Assembly (NCBI RefSeq): GCF_002876705.1
Contig: NZ_MDAG01000013.1
Location: 1-64,000 of the forward strand
From: Enterovibrio norvegicus_B
GTDB lineage: Bacteria; Pseudomonadota; Gammaproteobacteria; Enterobacterales; Vibrionaceae
Length of the DNA stretch: 64,000 nucleotides
Reading direction: 5' to 3'
The translations under genes and the position numbers were made by a program. The notes beneath the pieces were generated by a model. That model was given only the letters and a program-made list of their open reading frames with translations, did no database searches and was not told where the DNA came from. Below are positions 34,167 to 42,567 of the stretch, in pieces; position 1 is the stretch's first letter; each line of letters starts with the position of its first letter.

Positions 34167-34520
34167 ATGGGGAAACTCACGACACATGTTCTTGATACCG
34201 CAAATGGTGTGCCTGCCGCGGGTGTGAAAATATCGCTGTATCGCATTGATGATGATGGACTCAAACCCCTTCTTTCCACATCAACAAATCAAGATGGCCG
34301 AACTCAGCAACCGCTTCTAGAAAACGACGCTTTTCGTTCCGGCCAATATCAACTTGTGTTTTCGACGGCCGCGTATTTTCGTCATCGCAACACACCCGTT
34401 GACCCTATTCCCTTTCTTGATGAAATCGTGATTCGATTTGGTATCTCAGATCACAATCAGCACTTCCATGTGCCTTTACTTGTTTCCCCCTACAGTTACT
34501 CGACGTATAGAGGAAGCTAA
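34167..34520 (+). CDS. uraH: 5-hydroxyisourate hydrolase (transthyretin-like)
   Basis: The enzyme hydrolyses 5-hydroxyisourate to OHCU, the second step of urate breakdown. The 117-residue protein has both family signatures: LTTHVLDTANGVPA at the N terminus with H7, and the C-terminal YSTYRGS. The catalytic set H7, the Arg of QDGRT and the His of FHVPLLVSPYSYST are all present. No signal peptide is seen, so it is cytoplasmic. No urate oxidase, OHCU decarboxylase or allantoin gene lies next to it, so the rest of the pathway must be elsewhere or missing. The ribosome binding site is agggg. Confidence 0.94.
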   Translation: MGKLTTHVLDTANGVPAAGVKISLYRIDDDGLKPLLSTSTNQDGRTQQPLLENDAFRSGQYQLVFSTAAYFRHRNTPVDPIPFLDEIVIRFGISDHNQHFHVPLLVSPYSYSTYRGS

Positions 34521-34576
34521 CGCCTTCGCTCTTACAAAAGCGCTTTACACAATAACGAGAAACCCGCTAACTAAAA

Positions 34577-34609
34577 CGAAAAAAAGCCAGCTTTGGCGGG
34601 CTGGCTTGT
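34577..34609 (-). terminator. Terminator of the cytochrome P460 genes
   Basis: Arms agccagc and gctggct are followed, on the minus strand, by a run of T. It lies 29 bp behind the stop of the second P460-family gene. Confidence 0.83.
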
Positions 34610-34637
34610 CTTACTGAGGGATGTTTATAAAGAACAT

Positions 34638-35189
34638 TTATTCCGCTAAAATTGGGTACGCTTCTGTGTAGATCCAATCATTGTCTTTAGCTGGAATATG
34701 GCAACCTAAACAATCAGTTTTGTAATCTGATGAAGCATTGACGCCAAGGTTATCTGGTTTAAAGAGCGCCCAACCCCATCCATCTCCCCATACACCAGTG
34801 TCTTGGAAACGACCTTCCGTGTCTTTTACCATGACAAACCATTGCTTAAGGTTTTCGGTTTCATAGTTAACACCAGCACCGGTTGTGAAATCGCCGCTCG
34901 CATGTGCGCGAAGTTCCTTAACCAGGGTCGCTCCGTCGGGGAATTTACCCGTTTTTTGGAAAGCCTCTACCGTTTCTTTTTCCGTATAAACGCCGTGGAA
35001 ACCGCTCGCACCACCATCAGGAACAAACCACGATCCAAGATGGACCATTGACGTACGAAACCCTTCAGGAAAAGCGATGCTGCCGTCTGCATCAACAATC
35101 CCCGAAAAGGATGTGTTGTCTGATGCAATAGAGGTCGTAACTACCCCAGCGCTAGCCAGTAAAGCGAAAGCTATGATGCCTTTTTTCAT
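34638..35189 (-). CDS. Cytochrome P460-family protein (second of a tandem pair)
   Basis: The 183-residue protein has a signal peptide (MKKGIIAFALLASAGVVTTSIA) and is therefore periplasmic. One c-type heme site, C160-L-G-C163-H164, lies near the C terminus, as in the P460/cytochrome c'-beta family. The segment GKFPDGATLVKEL is a conserved family feature. Known members oxidise hydroxylamine (P460, with a Lys-heme crosslink) or bind nitric oxide (c'-beta). Which applies cannot be told by eye, since the crosslinking Lys cannot be placed without alignment. It starts 11 bp behind the related gene at 35201-35845 and shares its operon. Confidence 0.87.
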   Translation of the reverse strand: MKKGIIAFALLASAGVVTTSIASDNTSFSGIVDADGSIAFPEGFRTSMVHLGSWFVPDGGASGFHGVYTEKETVEAFQKTGKFPDGATLVKELRAHASGDFTTGAGVNYETENLKQWFVMVKDTEGRFQDTGVWGDGWGWALFKPDNLGVNASSDYKTDCLGCHIPAKDNDWIYTEAYPILAE

Positions 35190-35200
35190 TCTTGTCTACC

Positions 35201-35845
35201 TTATTTTAATGATGAAGACACGCCACCAATGGCAAGCTCACCGGTACCTTTACCCGCACGAAGTACTGGGTAGTACTGCGTAAATACAAAATCATCAGCT
35301 GCGGCGGCAGCGTGACAAGCATTACATGCAGCAGCAGGAAATGCCGTTGCTGTTTCTGTCAGTGACGAATGATCCGGCGTAGAAAAGCTGTAGTAAGACC
35401 AGTTACCCGGCTCGTTAGGGTTCACTTTTTTACTCTTGATAGTCGCTTCCAAGCCAATAAAGTCACCTTGAAAATACCCCGCGCCACTCACTGCCGCTTT
35501 TGAACCCACATCAACAAGTTCCTTAATGATGATGGTGCCATCACGGAACTCACCCGTTTCCTTCCAGTGCGTCCAGCTTTCAGGGTCAATGTACACATTG
35601 TGGTGCTCTGGAAAAGCCGCTTTGCCATTGTTCATATCATTAGGTGTAACGGGTGTCCCTACATAGACCCATTCACGATAACCAGTAGGACGCTCAAGGG
35701 CACCGTCTACAATAGTGAAATACTCTTGTGCAGAGACACTGGTTGACGCCAAGGTTAACGCGCTCAATAAAGCAGCCGCCCCCAATCCTTTAGTCAGAAT
35801 TGAAGATGGAGTTTTTTTTGTTGCGAATGCTTTGTGTGCTTCCAT
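35201..35845 (-). CDS. Cytochrome P460-family protein (first of a tandem pair)
   Basis: The 214-residue protein has a long signal peptide ending near LASTSVSA-QEY (residue 39) and one heme motif, C174-N-A-C177-H178. The family stretch here is GEFRDGTIIIKEL. Its C terminus is about 20 residues longer than that of its partner. The two proteins differ widely, so this is an old duplication or a heteromeric pair. The ATG has aggag about 10 bp upstream. A divergent AraC-type regulator begins about 100 bp away and probably controls the pair. A role in nitric oxide or hydroxylamine handling is inferred from the family only. Confidence 0.87.
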   Translation of the reverse strand: MEAHKAFATKKTPSSILTKGLGAAALLSALTLASTSVSAQEYFTIVDGALERPTGYREWVYVGTPVTPNDMNNGKAAFPEHHNVYIDPESWTHWKETGEFRDGTIIIKELVDVGSKAAVSGAGYFQGDFIGLEATIKSKKVNPNEPGNWSYYSFSTPDHSSLTETATAFPAAACNACHAAAAADDFVFTQYYPVLRAGKGTGELAIGGVSSSLK

Positions 35846-35945
35846 TTATTGTTACTCCTTTCTAGTGACAAAATGCTCAGTAGACAAGCATTTGGTCAGA
35901 GCTTAGGCTATATAAGAAATGGGTGTAATCATCGGGAGACTCACA

Positions 35946-36884
35946 TTGGCGCTTGGAAGAATCAAAAACGACGAAAACTTCAATTTGCTGACCGATATTC
36001 TTGAAACACTTAGGTTTAGAGGCTCAATTTTTCTAAGTTCTAACCTCTCAGCACCGTGGGGCATATCGCTCGATGAGAAAAGCTATCCGAGGTTTCACAT
36101 TACGATGAAGGGGAGCTGCTTTTTTGGCGTCAATGGCCAAGAGCACGTTCAAGCCAATGAAATGGAACTCGTCTTTTTACCCAATGGCGATAAGCATTGG
36201 GTGGCAGATAATCCTGACAATCATAAAACGCCGAGTGAGAGCATGATTGAAGCGTGCTCGTTGAATGACCCCAAATTTCAAGAAGGCCCAACGACACACA
36301 AATTAATGTGTGGCATGGTGAAGTTTGATGATGATTTAAGCCATCCTTTACTTGACGCTCTCCCCAGTATTTTGCATTTCAAAAGCATTGCTCATGACAG
36401 TCCAGTTTGGAATCTCATCACCTTGATAGATCAACAGATCCAAGAGCTCGGCAATCATGACAACCTCATTATTGATAAGTTGACTGAAGTGCTATTTATC
36501 ATGCTTTTGAGGAGTTATTTATCTGAGGATGCTGAAATATTTGATTTTCTAGGTACAACACGTGATAAAAGAATTTTGAAAGCTTTATCGCTCATGCACA
36601 CACAACCCGACAATGACTGGACGCTTGATGAGCTGGGTAAACAAATCGGTATGTCACGTGCAACCATAGTGCGCCACTTCCAAGACGCAGTTGGAATGGC
36701 CCCCATTGCCTATCTAAATCACTGGCGTCGTCTCAAAGCATATCAAGCGATTCGATACACCGATGAATCGATTGATAAGATAGCGATTTCGTTAGGTTTT
36801 ACATCCGGCCAAACACTCAGCCGCGCCATGATCCGTGAAATGGGTATTAGCCCGGGTGAGTTGCGAAAACAAAAGAAAAGTTAG
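35946..36884 (+). CDS. AraC-family regulator next to the P460 genes
   Basis: The protein has about 312 residues. It has an N-terminal cupin-type sensing domain (SAPWGISLDEKSYPRFHITM, ELVFLPNGDKHWV; residues about 25-90) and a C-terminal AraC double helix-turn-helix (WTLDELGKQIGMSRATIVRH, then IDKIAISLGFTSGQTLSR). The start is taken as TTG at 35946 because cgggag lies 7 bp upstream; an ATG at 35919 is in frame and possible. It is divergent from the two cytochrome P460-family genes, the usual layout for a dedicated activator. Confidence 0.88.
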   Translation: MALGRIKNDENFNLLTDILETLRFRGSIFLSSNLSAPWGISLDEKSYPRFHITMKGSCFFGVNGQEHVQANEMELVFLPNGDKHWVADNPDNHKTPSESMIEACSLNDPKFQEGPTTHKLMCGMVKFDDDLSHPLLDALPSILHFKSIAHDSPVWNLITLIDQQIQELGNHDNLIIDKLTEVLFIMLLRSYLSEDAEIFDFLGTTRDKRILKALSLMHTQPDNDWTLDELGKQIGMSRATIVRHFQDAVGMAPIAYLNHWRRLKAYQAIRYTDESIDKIAISLGFTSGQTLSRAMIREMGISPGELRKQKKS

Positions 36885-36938
36885 CCCATTCCCCCCTAAA
36901 ATAGCGCCTTCCAGACTAAAGCTGATACGTTAATACAC

Positions 36939-36970
36939 AAAAAAACCGCATTAAAAAATGCGGTTTTTTT
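36939..36970. terminator. Bidirectional terminator
   Basis: Arms aaaaaaaccgcat and atgcggttttttt lie between the convergent AraC-type and DUF4870-type genes. Confidence 0.88.
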
Positions 36971-36989
36971 CATTTTTGGCGGTGAACGG

Positions 36990-37343
36990 TTAGAAGAGCC
37001 AACCTGTCGGGTTCTCAACCGCTTTTTTAGCATCCAATTGTTTCATGCCTTTGACCATACGAACGACAGTCCACACCAACCAAAACAACAAGATCAAGTA
37101 ACCAACAAGCACCAATGACGTGATTGCACCAATGATCAGATAAAGCGCGCCAATCCAAAAAGTTCGAATCTGATATTGATAGTGGGTTTTCAGCCATTCA
37201 GGCGCGTCGCCACGGTTCACATAAGCCATAACAACACCAATAAGTGTCGTTAGGCCGAATAATATGCCCACTAAATACAACACATAAACAATTTTTGCCG
37301 TGCCTTCTGTCGAAGGTACATTTTCTACCATGGTATCACTCAT
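36990..37343 (-). CDS. DUF4870-type small membrane protein
   Basis: The ATG at 37343 is chosen because of the strong aaggagagg just upstream; an open frame extends further but without support. The 117-residue protein has three hydrophobic segments (VYVLYLVGILFGLTTLIGVV, FWIGALYLIIGAITSLVLVG and the adjoining YLILLFWLVWTVVRMV). The middle loop YVNRGDAPEWLKTHYQYQIR is typical of the DUF4870/YidH-like inner-membrane family, whose role is unknown. It is monocistronic. Confidence 0.8.
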   Translation of the reverse strand: MSDTMVENVPSTEGTAKIVYVLYLVGILFGLTTLIGVVMAYVNRGDAPEWLKTHYQYQIRTFWIGALYLIIGAITSLVLVGYLILLFWLVWTVVRMVKGMKQLDAKKAVENPTGWLF

Positions 37344-37547
37344 TGTCCTCTCCTTTTGAATAGTGCTAAACGCATCAGATACTGTCTGACGCCATTTTAT
37401 AACGAGACTGACACTAATATACCCAAGCCAAAGAACGGCATTGATGCGTCCATGACGAAGTTTCTCTTTTTGCGACAAGCCAGCGATCATTCAGTAACTG
37501 ACTATGTTGTTTTTAACGGTTTCTTAGACATTCACATATAGATGGCA

Positions 37548-37572
37548 CAAAAAAAGGCCAACCGGCCTTTTT
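37548..37572 (-). terminator. Terminator of the TRAP transporter operon
   Basis: Arms aaaaggcc and ggcctttt, with T-rich DNA on both sides, lie 28 bp behind the DctM stop. Confidence 0.85.
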
Positions 37573-37599
37573 GATTAATTGTCATACCCGACTAGGACG

Positions 37600-38895
37600 C
37601 TAACCTTGATAGCCCATAATGCGTGGCAGTGACAGCACCAAATCTGGTGACAGAATCATGATCACTAATGCAGCGAGCAGCGCAATAATGAAAGGAATAA
37701 TCTGTTTGATAATGCCCGCTAACGGTATGCCTGTTGTTCCATTTATCACGAACAACAACACACCATAAGGCGGTGTTATCAGCCCTATCATCAAGTTTAC
37801 AATGGTAATCACACCAAAGTGCACCAAGTCGATACCCAATTCACGGCATGCAGGAATAAACAGAGGAACGATGACCAAAATAACGGTTGTCGCATCCAGC
37901 AAGAAGCCAAGCGCAAGGTAAATCAAGTTGACGATGATCAGGAACGCCATCGGCGACAAATCCGCCGCAGCAATCATGTTCGCGATCGATGTCGGTACAT
38001 TTTCTGTCGCAATGATGTAGTTAAAGATCAGCGCTGAGCCAATCACCAAACCGACAGACGCGGACGAATACGCACTTTCTTTTAACGCATGATACAGCTG
38101 CTTAAAGCTGATTGAGCGATACACCACTGCCGCAAGGAACAAGGCATAGGCTGCTGCAACCGCTGCAGCTTCCGTTGGCGTTGTAATACCACCATAGATA
38201 CCAAACAGCAAAATGGCCGGCATAAGGAGTGTCGGTAGCGCGCGGAAAGTAATGCCTGGAATGTCTTTTATCGGCGTGCGAGGCTCTTTCACGATATCCA
38301 TGCGCGAGGCGAGGAACGCATTCATCCCCATCAACATAATGCCCATCAACAAACCTGGAATAAGACCTGCAATAAACAAATAGCCGATTGATGTATCAGA
38401 CACCAACGCATAAATCACCATCGGAATCGACGGAGGAATGATCGGTCCAATGGTTGCTGAAGCCGCGGTAATCGCCGCTGCATACGCAGGCGGATATCGA
38501 CCATCTTTGGTCATCATGTTAATGATGACGCGACCGATGCCGGCAGCATCTGCAACCGCAGAACCCGACATGCCGGAGAAAATAAGGCTCGACACAATGT
38601 TCACATGCCCTAGCCCACCACGTAAGTGACCCACCAATGCAACGCAAAATTGCAGCAGCCTATCCGTGATGCTTCCTGCATTCATGATATTGGCAGCAGC
38701 AATGAACAAAGGCACTGCAAGCAAGATAAAACTGTTATAGAAACCTTGGATAATCTGCTCGCCCGCCAGCGCGAGATCTTGGCCACTGACCGCCAAATAT
38801 ACAATGGCACCAATGATCATAGAAAACGACACGGGTGTGCCAAAGGCGGCGAGTAAAAGGACAGTCACCAAGCAAAGTGTTAACGCTAAACTCAT
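37600..38895 (-). CDS. dctM: TRAP transporter large membrane subunit (DctM)
   Basis: This is the ion-coupled transport subunit of a tripartite carrier, with 431 residues and about 12 membrane segments. Typical DctM stretches are FIAAANIMNAGSITDRLLQF, SGMSGSAVADAAGIGRVIIN, GPIIPPSIPMVIYAL and GLITPPYGVLLFVINGTTGI. The gene overlaps dctQ by 4 bp. It is the last gene of the operon. Next to quinate/shikimate catabolic genes, its likely cargo is quinate, shikimate or a related hydroxy acid; this is inferred from context only. Confidence 0.94.
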   Translation of the reverse strand: MSLALTLCLVTVLLLAAFGTPVSFSMIIGAIVYLAVSGQDLALAGEQIIQGFYNSFILLAVPLFIAAANIMNAGSITDRLLQFCVALVGHLRGGLGHVNIVSSLIFSGMSGSAVADAAGIGRVIINMMTKDGRYPPAYAAAITAASATIGPIIPPSIPMVIYALVSDTSIGYLFIAGLIPGLLMGIMLMGMNAFLASRMDIVKEPRTPIKDIPGITFRALPTLLMPAILLFGIYGGITTPTEAAAVAAAYALFLAAVVYRSISFKQLYHALKESAYSSASVGLVIGSALIFNYIIATENVPTSIANMIAAADLSPMAFLIIVNLIYLALGFLLDATTVILVIVPLFIPACRELGIDLVHFGVITIVNLMIGLITPPYGVLLFVINGTTGIPLAGIIKQIIPFIIALLAALVIMILSPDLVLSLPRIMGYQG

Positions 38896-39422
38896 TGTTC
38901 CACCTGCTCATCCTTGTTGGCATCTGCGTCTTCATCCGTGACCTTGTATTTAGGGTTCAAATACTGAATCAACGACACGCTATAGCGGAGAATAATGACA
39001 CCGAGGAAAACGCCATAAATACTGAATACATAATCAAGACGCCATTTTAAAATTGCGCTCTTCTTGATCTTGTAAAAAGTGATGTAATCCCACGTTGGCA
39101 AAAAGCTCATTCCGAAACCGATAATGATGCCCAAAGCCGATAAGATGAGAAATACGCGTTGGACTTTTCCCGGTACGCTTAAAAAGAGAAGGTCGAAGCG
39201 AATGTGGTCTTTATGGCGAAGACAAAACGCGCCCGCCCAGAAAATCACCCATAGCCACAAAGTCAGTAAGAGTTCAGATGACCAACCTATGGGTGAATTC
39301 AGGACGTAGCGTGAGAAAATCTGAGCACAAAACATCAGGAACATTGCCGCCAACATAGCGACGGCAACGCCATCTGCAATTCGCTGAAACCAAGTTAATA
39401 TCGATTTCACACGCGACCTCAT
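38892..39422 (-). CDS. dctQ: TRAP transporter small membrane subunit (DctQ)
   Basis: The 176-residue protein has four hydrophobic segments and the characteristic WSSELLLTLWLWVIFWAGAF followed by HIRFDLLF. It links the binding protein to DctM. It overlaps dctM by 4 bp at its end and touches dctP by one base at its start, so translation of the three genes is coupled. The C-terminal 20 residues are charged (TDEDADANKDEQVEQ). Confidence 0.92.
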   Translation of the reverse strand: MRSRVKSILTWFQRIADGVAVAMLAAMFLMFCAQIFSRYVLNSPIGWSSELLLTLWLWVIFWAGAFCLRHKDHIRFDLLFLSVPGKVQRVFLILSALGIIIGFGMSFLPTWDYITFYKIKKSAILKWRLDYVFSIYGVFLGVIILRYSVSLIQYLNPKYKVTDEDADANKDEQVEQ

Positions 39423-40426
39423 TACAGCTTATTGATTTTCTCTACCATGCCTTCAGGCCAAGTGTCAGAGAAATCTGATTCCAAGTACGCATTTTGTACG
39501 TGAGTACGGAACGCGTTTAGATCAGGTTCGTATACTTTTAGACCTTTTTCGACGAAGAAGTCCACCAGTTCACCTTCAAGTGCTAATTGGTTTTTACGAC
39601 CAAATGCCGCTGCATCGTCTGCCGCTTTTTGCAATTGCGCTTGTTGTTCTGGCGTTAGCTTGTCCCACACCTTTTTAGAGATAGCGAGGTAGTTCAAGTC
39701 AACCAAATGGCTCGTCAAGACGATTTGCTTGGTTACTTCGTAGAATTTTGCATCTTTGTCTGTTGGAAGCGGGTTATCTTGCCCATCAACCGCACCGGTT
39801 TGAAGACCCGTGTAGACTTCAGTAAATGCCATTGGCGTTGGGTTAGCACCCAATGCTTTACCCAGGAACTGCCATGAGTCTGAACCCGGCATACGTAGCT
39901 TCACGCCCGCAAGATCCGCAGGTGTTTTCACTTCTTGATCGGTACGCAAGTTCAACTGACGACGGCCAAGGTAAATCACTGTTAGCAGTTTCACGCCCAG
40001 CGTATCTTCAACTTGCTCTTTCAATGGGTCCATAAAATCAGCGTTAAATACAGCCACTTGGTGGTCCGCATCACGGTGCATGTAACCAGCAGAGAAAATG
40101 GAGAACTCAGGGATAAATTCTGCCAGCTCTTGCGCCGATGCCATTGCCATGTCGAGGTTGCCACGCGCAATCGCTTCAAGCTCAGTACCTTGCTTGAACA
40201 GTGAGGCATTCCAGTGCGGTTCAAACTCAGCAAAACTTGCAACACCAGGACCAAATACCGTTGTTAGTGCAACTGCACGCTGATCGGTTTCTGAACTCGG
40301 TGCCGACAAACGCAATTTCATATCCGCCGCGCCAGCTGCTGTTGCAGCAAACATACTTACTGATAGCGCAGTCATCTTCATCAGGTTCTTCATCCAACTT
40401 GCTGATGATTGGGACAACAATTTCAT
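39422..40426 (-). CDS. dctP: TRAP transporter solute-binding protein (DctP family)
   Basis: This periplasmic binding protein has 334 residues. The signal peptide covers about 33 residues (hydrophobic core TALSVSMFAATAAGA, cleavage before ADMK). Family signatures include VKTPADLAGVKLRMPGSDSW, with the Arg that usually salt-bridges a carboxylate ligand, PTPMAFTEVYTGLQTGAVDG and QDNPL. The carboxylate-binding Arg suggests an organic acid ligand. The divergent GntR regulator and the qui genes beyond it point to quinate or shikimate as ligand, by inference. It is the first gene of the TRAP operon. Confidence 0.93.
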   Translation of the reverse strand: MKLLSQSSASWMKNLMKMTALSVSMFAATAAGAADMKLRLSAPSSETDQRAVALTTVFGPGVASFAEFEPHWNASLFKQGTELEAIARGNLDMAMASAQELAEFIPEFSIFSAGYMHRDADHQVAVFNADFMDPLKEQVEDTLGVKLLTVIYLGRRQLNLRTDQEVKTPADLAGVKLRMPGSDSWQFLGKALGANPTPMAFTEVYTGLQTGAVDGQDNPLPTDKDAKFYEVTKQIVLTSHLVDLNYLAISKKVWDKLTPEQQAQLQKAADDAAAFGRKNQLALEGELVDFFVEKGLKVYEPDLNAFRTHVQNAYLESDFSDTWPEGMVEKINKL

Positions 40427-40751
40427 ACACCACTCCTTTGATTAAAGCCCTTACTGCGGGCCCTTATAGGGTCAACGCATTGATGCGTAATATGAATAAA
40501 CGCATCAAAACAACAGTTGACCATGAATATGTCATTAGCGTAGACGAATAATTGATCACGATGTTAGCCAATTGTGTCTCAATTGTTAAAACATCATCTA
40601 TTTTTAATTTTAGGTGATATTTTTTGTTTTATAGTGAAATTAACAAAACGTAGATTCATCTCAATTTTGCGGCAATGCGCATCGGCGATTGATGCATTAA
40701 TAGAAGCGTTACAGACGTTACTTTCGTCGTTTTAAACAAAGAGAAGTAGCA
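40427..40751. other. Divergent regulatory region of the TRAP and qui operons
   Basis: The 325-bp region between dctP and the GntR gene has no gene. It contains a perfect inverted repeat (40480-40508) and a shorter palindrome TTGATGCATTAA (40689-40700). Both carry TGATGC(G/A)T-type half sites, so both are candidate operators of the GntR regulator. Confidence 0.6.
40480..40508. promoter_or_regulatory. Candidate GntR operator (9-bp inverted repeat)
   Basis: TTGATGCGT (40480-40488) and ACGCATCAA (40500-40508) are exact complements 11 bases apart, about 50 bp upstream of dctP. A related core, TTGATGCATTAA, lies near the GntR gene at 40689-40700, so one regulator may act on both promoters. Confidence 0.65.
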
Positions 40752-41396
40752 ATGACACTCTACGAAACACTTCGAACAGACTTATTGAAAGGCGAATTCA
40801 AGGCAGGCAGTCGCCTACGCATGGAGAGCCTGAAATCTCGCTATGGCAGCGGCGTTAACGTGCTCCGTGAAAGCCTCACGCGCTTAGCAAGTGATGGGTT
40901 GGTCGTGGCTGAAGGCCAGAAAGGTTTTCATGTCGCCAGTTTTTCGGTCAAGAAAATGGAAGAACTGACCAAGCTACGCATTTTGCTCGAAAGCGATGGT
41001 GCAAGACAGTCGTTTGCAGCGGGCGATATGGAATGGGAAAGCAACCTCGTTGCTGCTCACCACAAGCTCCAACACGTAGAGAGCAAGATGCAAAACAGCA
41101 TCGAAGACAATTTCGTCATGTGGCACCGCTGCGACTACGAATTTCATGCAGCGCTGATTGGTGCGTGCCACTCTGAACTTCATATGCATTACCACCGCCA
41201 GCTTTATGACCAATTTCGACAATTTGTGATGATGGAATTACGTACGTCTGGATTTCGTGGGAAACACATTGTCGACGAACATGCTCTCATCCTCGATGCA
41301 GCGCTAGATAGAGATATTGACGCCTGCATTCATGCGCTTGAATCACACCTTGGTGGGTTTGTAGAACGCGTGAAAGCAACAAGCACAGAAAAATAA
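40752..41396 (+). CDS. GntR-family regulator with FCD domain
   Basis: The 214-residue protein has an N-terminal winged helix (residues 1-65: LKGEFKAGSRLRMESLKSRY, LRESLTRLASDGLV) and an all-helical FCD ligand domain (EELTKLRILLESDGAR, WHRCDYEFHAALIGACH, DEHALILDAALDRD, ALESHLGGF). The Asp and His residues of the FCD metal and ligand site are present. The regulator lies between the TRAP operon (divergent) and the qui genes (same strand), so it is the probable repressor of both, relieved by an intermediate of quinate/shikimate breakdown. The effector is not known. Confidence 0.92.
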   Translation: MTLYETLRTDLLKGEFKAGSRLRMESLKSRYGSGVNVLRESLTRLASDGLVVAEGQKGFHVASFSVKKMEELTKLRILLESDGARQSFAAGDMEWESNLVAAHHKLQHVESKMQNSIEDNFVMWHRCDYEFHAALIGACHSELHMHYHRQLYDQFRQFVMMELRTSGFRGKHIVDEHALILDAALDRDIDACIHALESHLGGFVERVKATSTEK

Positions 41397-41423
41397 CAAA
41401 CAGTAAGACGCGATCGCTATTTT

Positions 41424-41441
41424 CACGCGTTAAAACGCGTG
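41424..41441. promoter_or_regulatory. Perfect 18-bp palindrome between GntR and dehydrogenase genes
   Basis: CACGCGTT and AACGCGTG are joined by two bases, and cttttac follows. It may be a weak terminator, an attenuator that lowers expression of the downstream genes, or an operator. Confidence 0.5.
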
Positions 41442-41474
41442 CTTTTACCCAATAGACAAGGAAAGCAAGAAAAC

Positions 41475-42539
41475 ATGGAAATGCTACGTATCGCCGTGGT
41501 CGGCGCTGGGCTGATTGGTAAAAACCATATTCGACTCGTTGATGCACACCCAAACTGCCAGCTCGCGGCAATTGTCGATCCTTTCGAAGCAAGCAAACAA
41601 CTTGCAGAAGAATACAAAACGCCCCATTTTGCTGATCTTGAAGCCATGATCGACGCGATCGATGTCGATGGCGTGATTTTAGCAACACCAAACAACCTAC
41701 ACGTTACCCAAGCAAAAATGTGTATCCAACATGCCATTCCCGTGCTCATTGAAAAGCCCGTGTCACACACCGTTGAAGAAGCAACAGAACTGCTCAATAT
41801 CGCGGTGAACACCCCAGGCATTTGGGATACTTTGCTGGTTGGCCACCACAGAATGCACAGCCCCATCATCAAACGTACCCGTGAAATCATCGACTCGGGT
41901 GTATTGGGTGCATTGGTGGCATCGCAAGGTAGCGCCGTGTTTTACAAACCCGATGATTATTTCGATGCAGCACCGTGGCGCACCAAAGAAGGTGGCGGCC
42001 CTATCCTGATTAACCTTATTCATGACATCGGCAACCTGCGCTATTTGTGCGGAGAAATCGTCGCCGTTCAAGCCATGGCATCCAGCCGTCGTCGTGGGTT
42101 TGATGTCGAAGACACCGTGTCGATTACCTTCAATTTCGAAAACGGCTCTCTCGGTACGTTCTTGTTATCAGACACCGCCGGTTCAGGCCGCAGCTGGGAG
42201 CAAACATCCCAAGAAAACAAAGCCTATTCGAGTTATGAAGACGAAGATTGCTACCACATCGCTGGCACTCACGGTTCGATCTCTGTTCCGACCATGCGAT
42301 TAAAATACTACAAAGAAAAAGAAGACCGCTCTTGGTGGAAACCGTTCGAATGCGACAAGGTGTCGCTTGAACGTAAAGATCCACTGGTAGAACAACTGAC
42401 CCACTTCTGCCGCGTAATCCGAAAAGAAGAGAAGCCACTGGTCACAGTACGAGATGGCTTACAAAACCTACGCGTTACAGAAGCTGTTGTTGAAGCGGTG
42501 AAAAACGGAAGAACCGTTTTTGTAAACGATATTGGTTAA
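41475..42539 (+). CDS. Gfo/Idh/MocA-family dehydrogenase, candidate quinate/shikimate dehydrogenase
   Basis: The 354-residue NAD(P)-dependent enzyme starts at ATG 41475 (MEMLRIAVVGAGLIGKNHIR). The Rossmann motif GAGLIGKNH, the catalytic Lys motif LIEKPVSH and the active-site NLIHDIGNLRYLCG are all present. It is followed by aroQ and quiC, which need 3-dehydroquinate or 3-dehydroshikimate as input. No other quinate or shikimate dehydrogenase is seen in the cluster, so this enzyme is the best candidate for the first oxidation. That assignment is inference from context; the family covers many sugar and cyclitol dehydrogenases. Confidence 0.88.
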   Translation: MEMLRIAVVGAGLIGKNHIRLVDAHPNCQLAAIVDPFEASKQLAEEYKTPHFADLEAMIDAIDVDGVILATPNNLHVTQAKMCIQHAIPVLIEKPVSHTVEEATELLNIAVNTPGIWDTLLVGHHRMHSPIIKRTREIIDSGVLGALVASQGSAVFYKPDDYFDAAPWRTKEGGGPILINLIHDIGNLRYLCGEIVAVQAMASSRRRGFDVEDTVSITFNFENGSLGTFLLSDTAGSGRSWEQTSQENKAYSSYEDEDCYHIAGTHGSISVPTMRLKYYKEKEDRSWWKPFECDKVSLERKDPLVEQLTHFCRVIRKEEKPLVTVRDGLQNLRVTEAVVEAVKNGRTVFVNDIG

Positions 42540-42567
42540 CTCTAGGGAATGGCAAAGGACTGTAACG

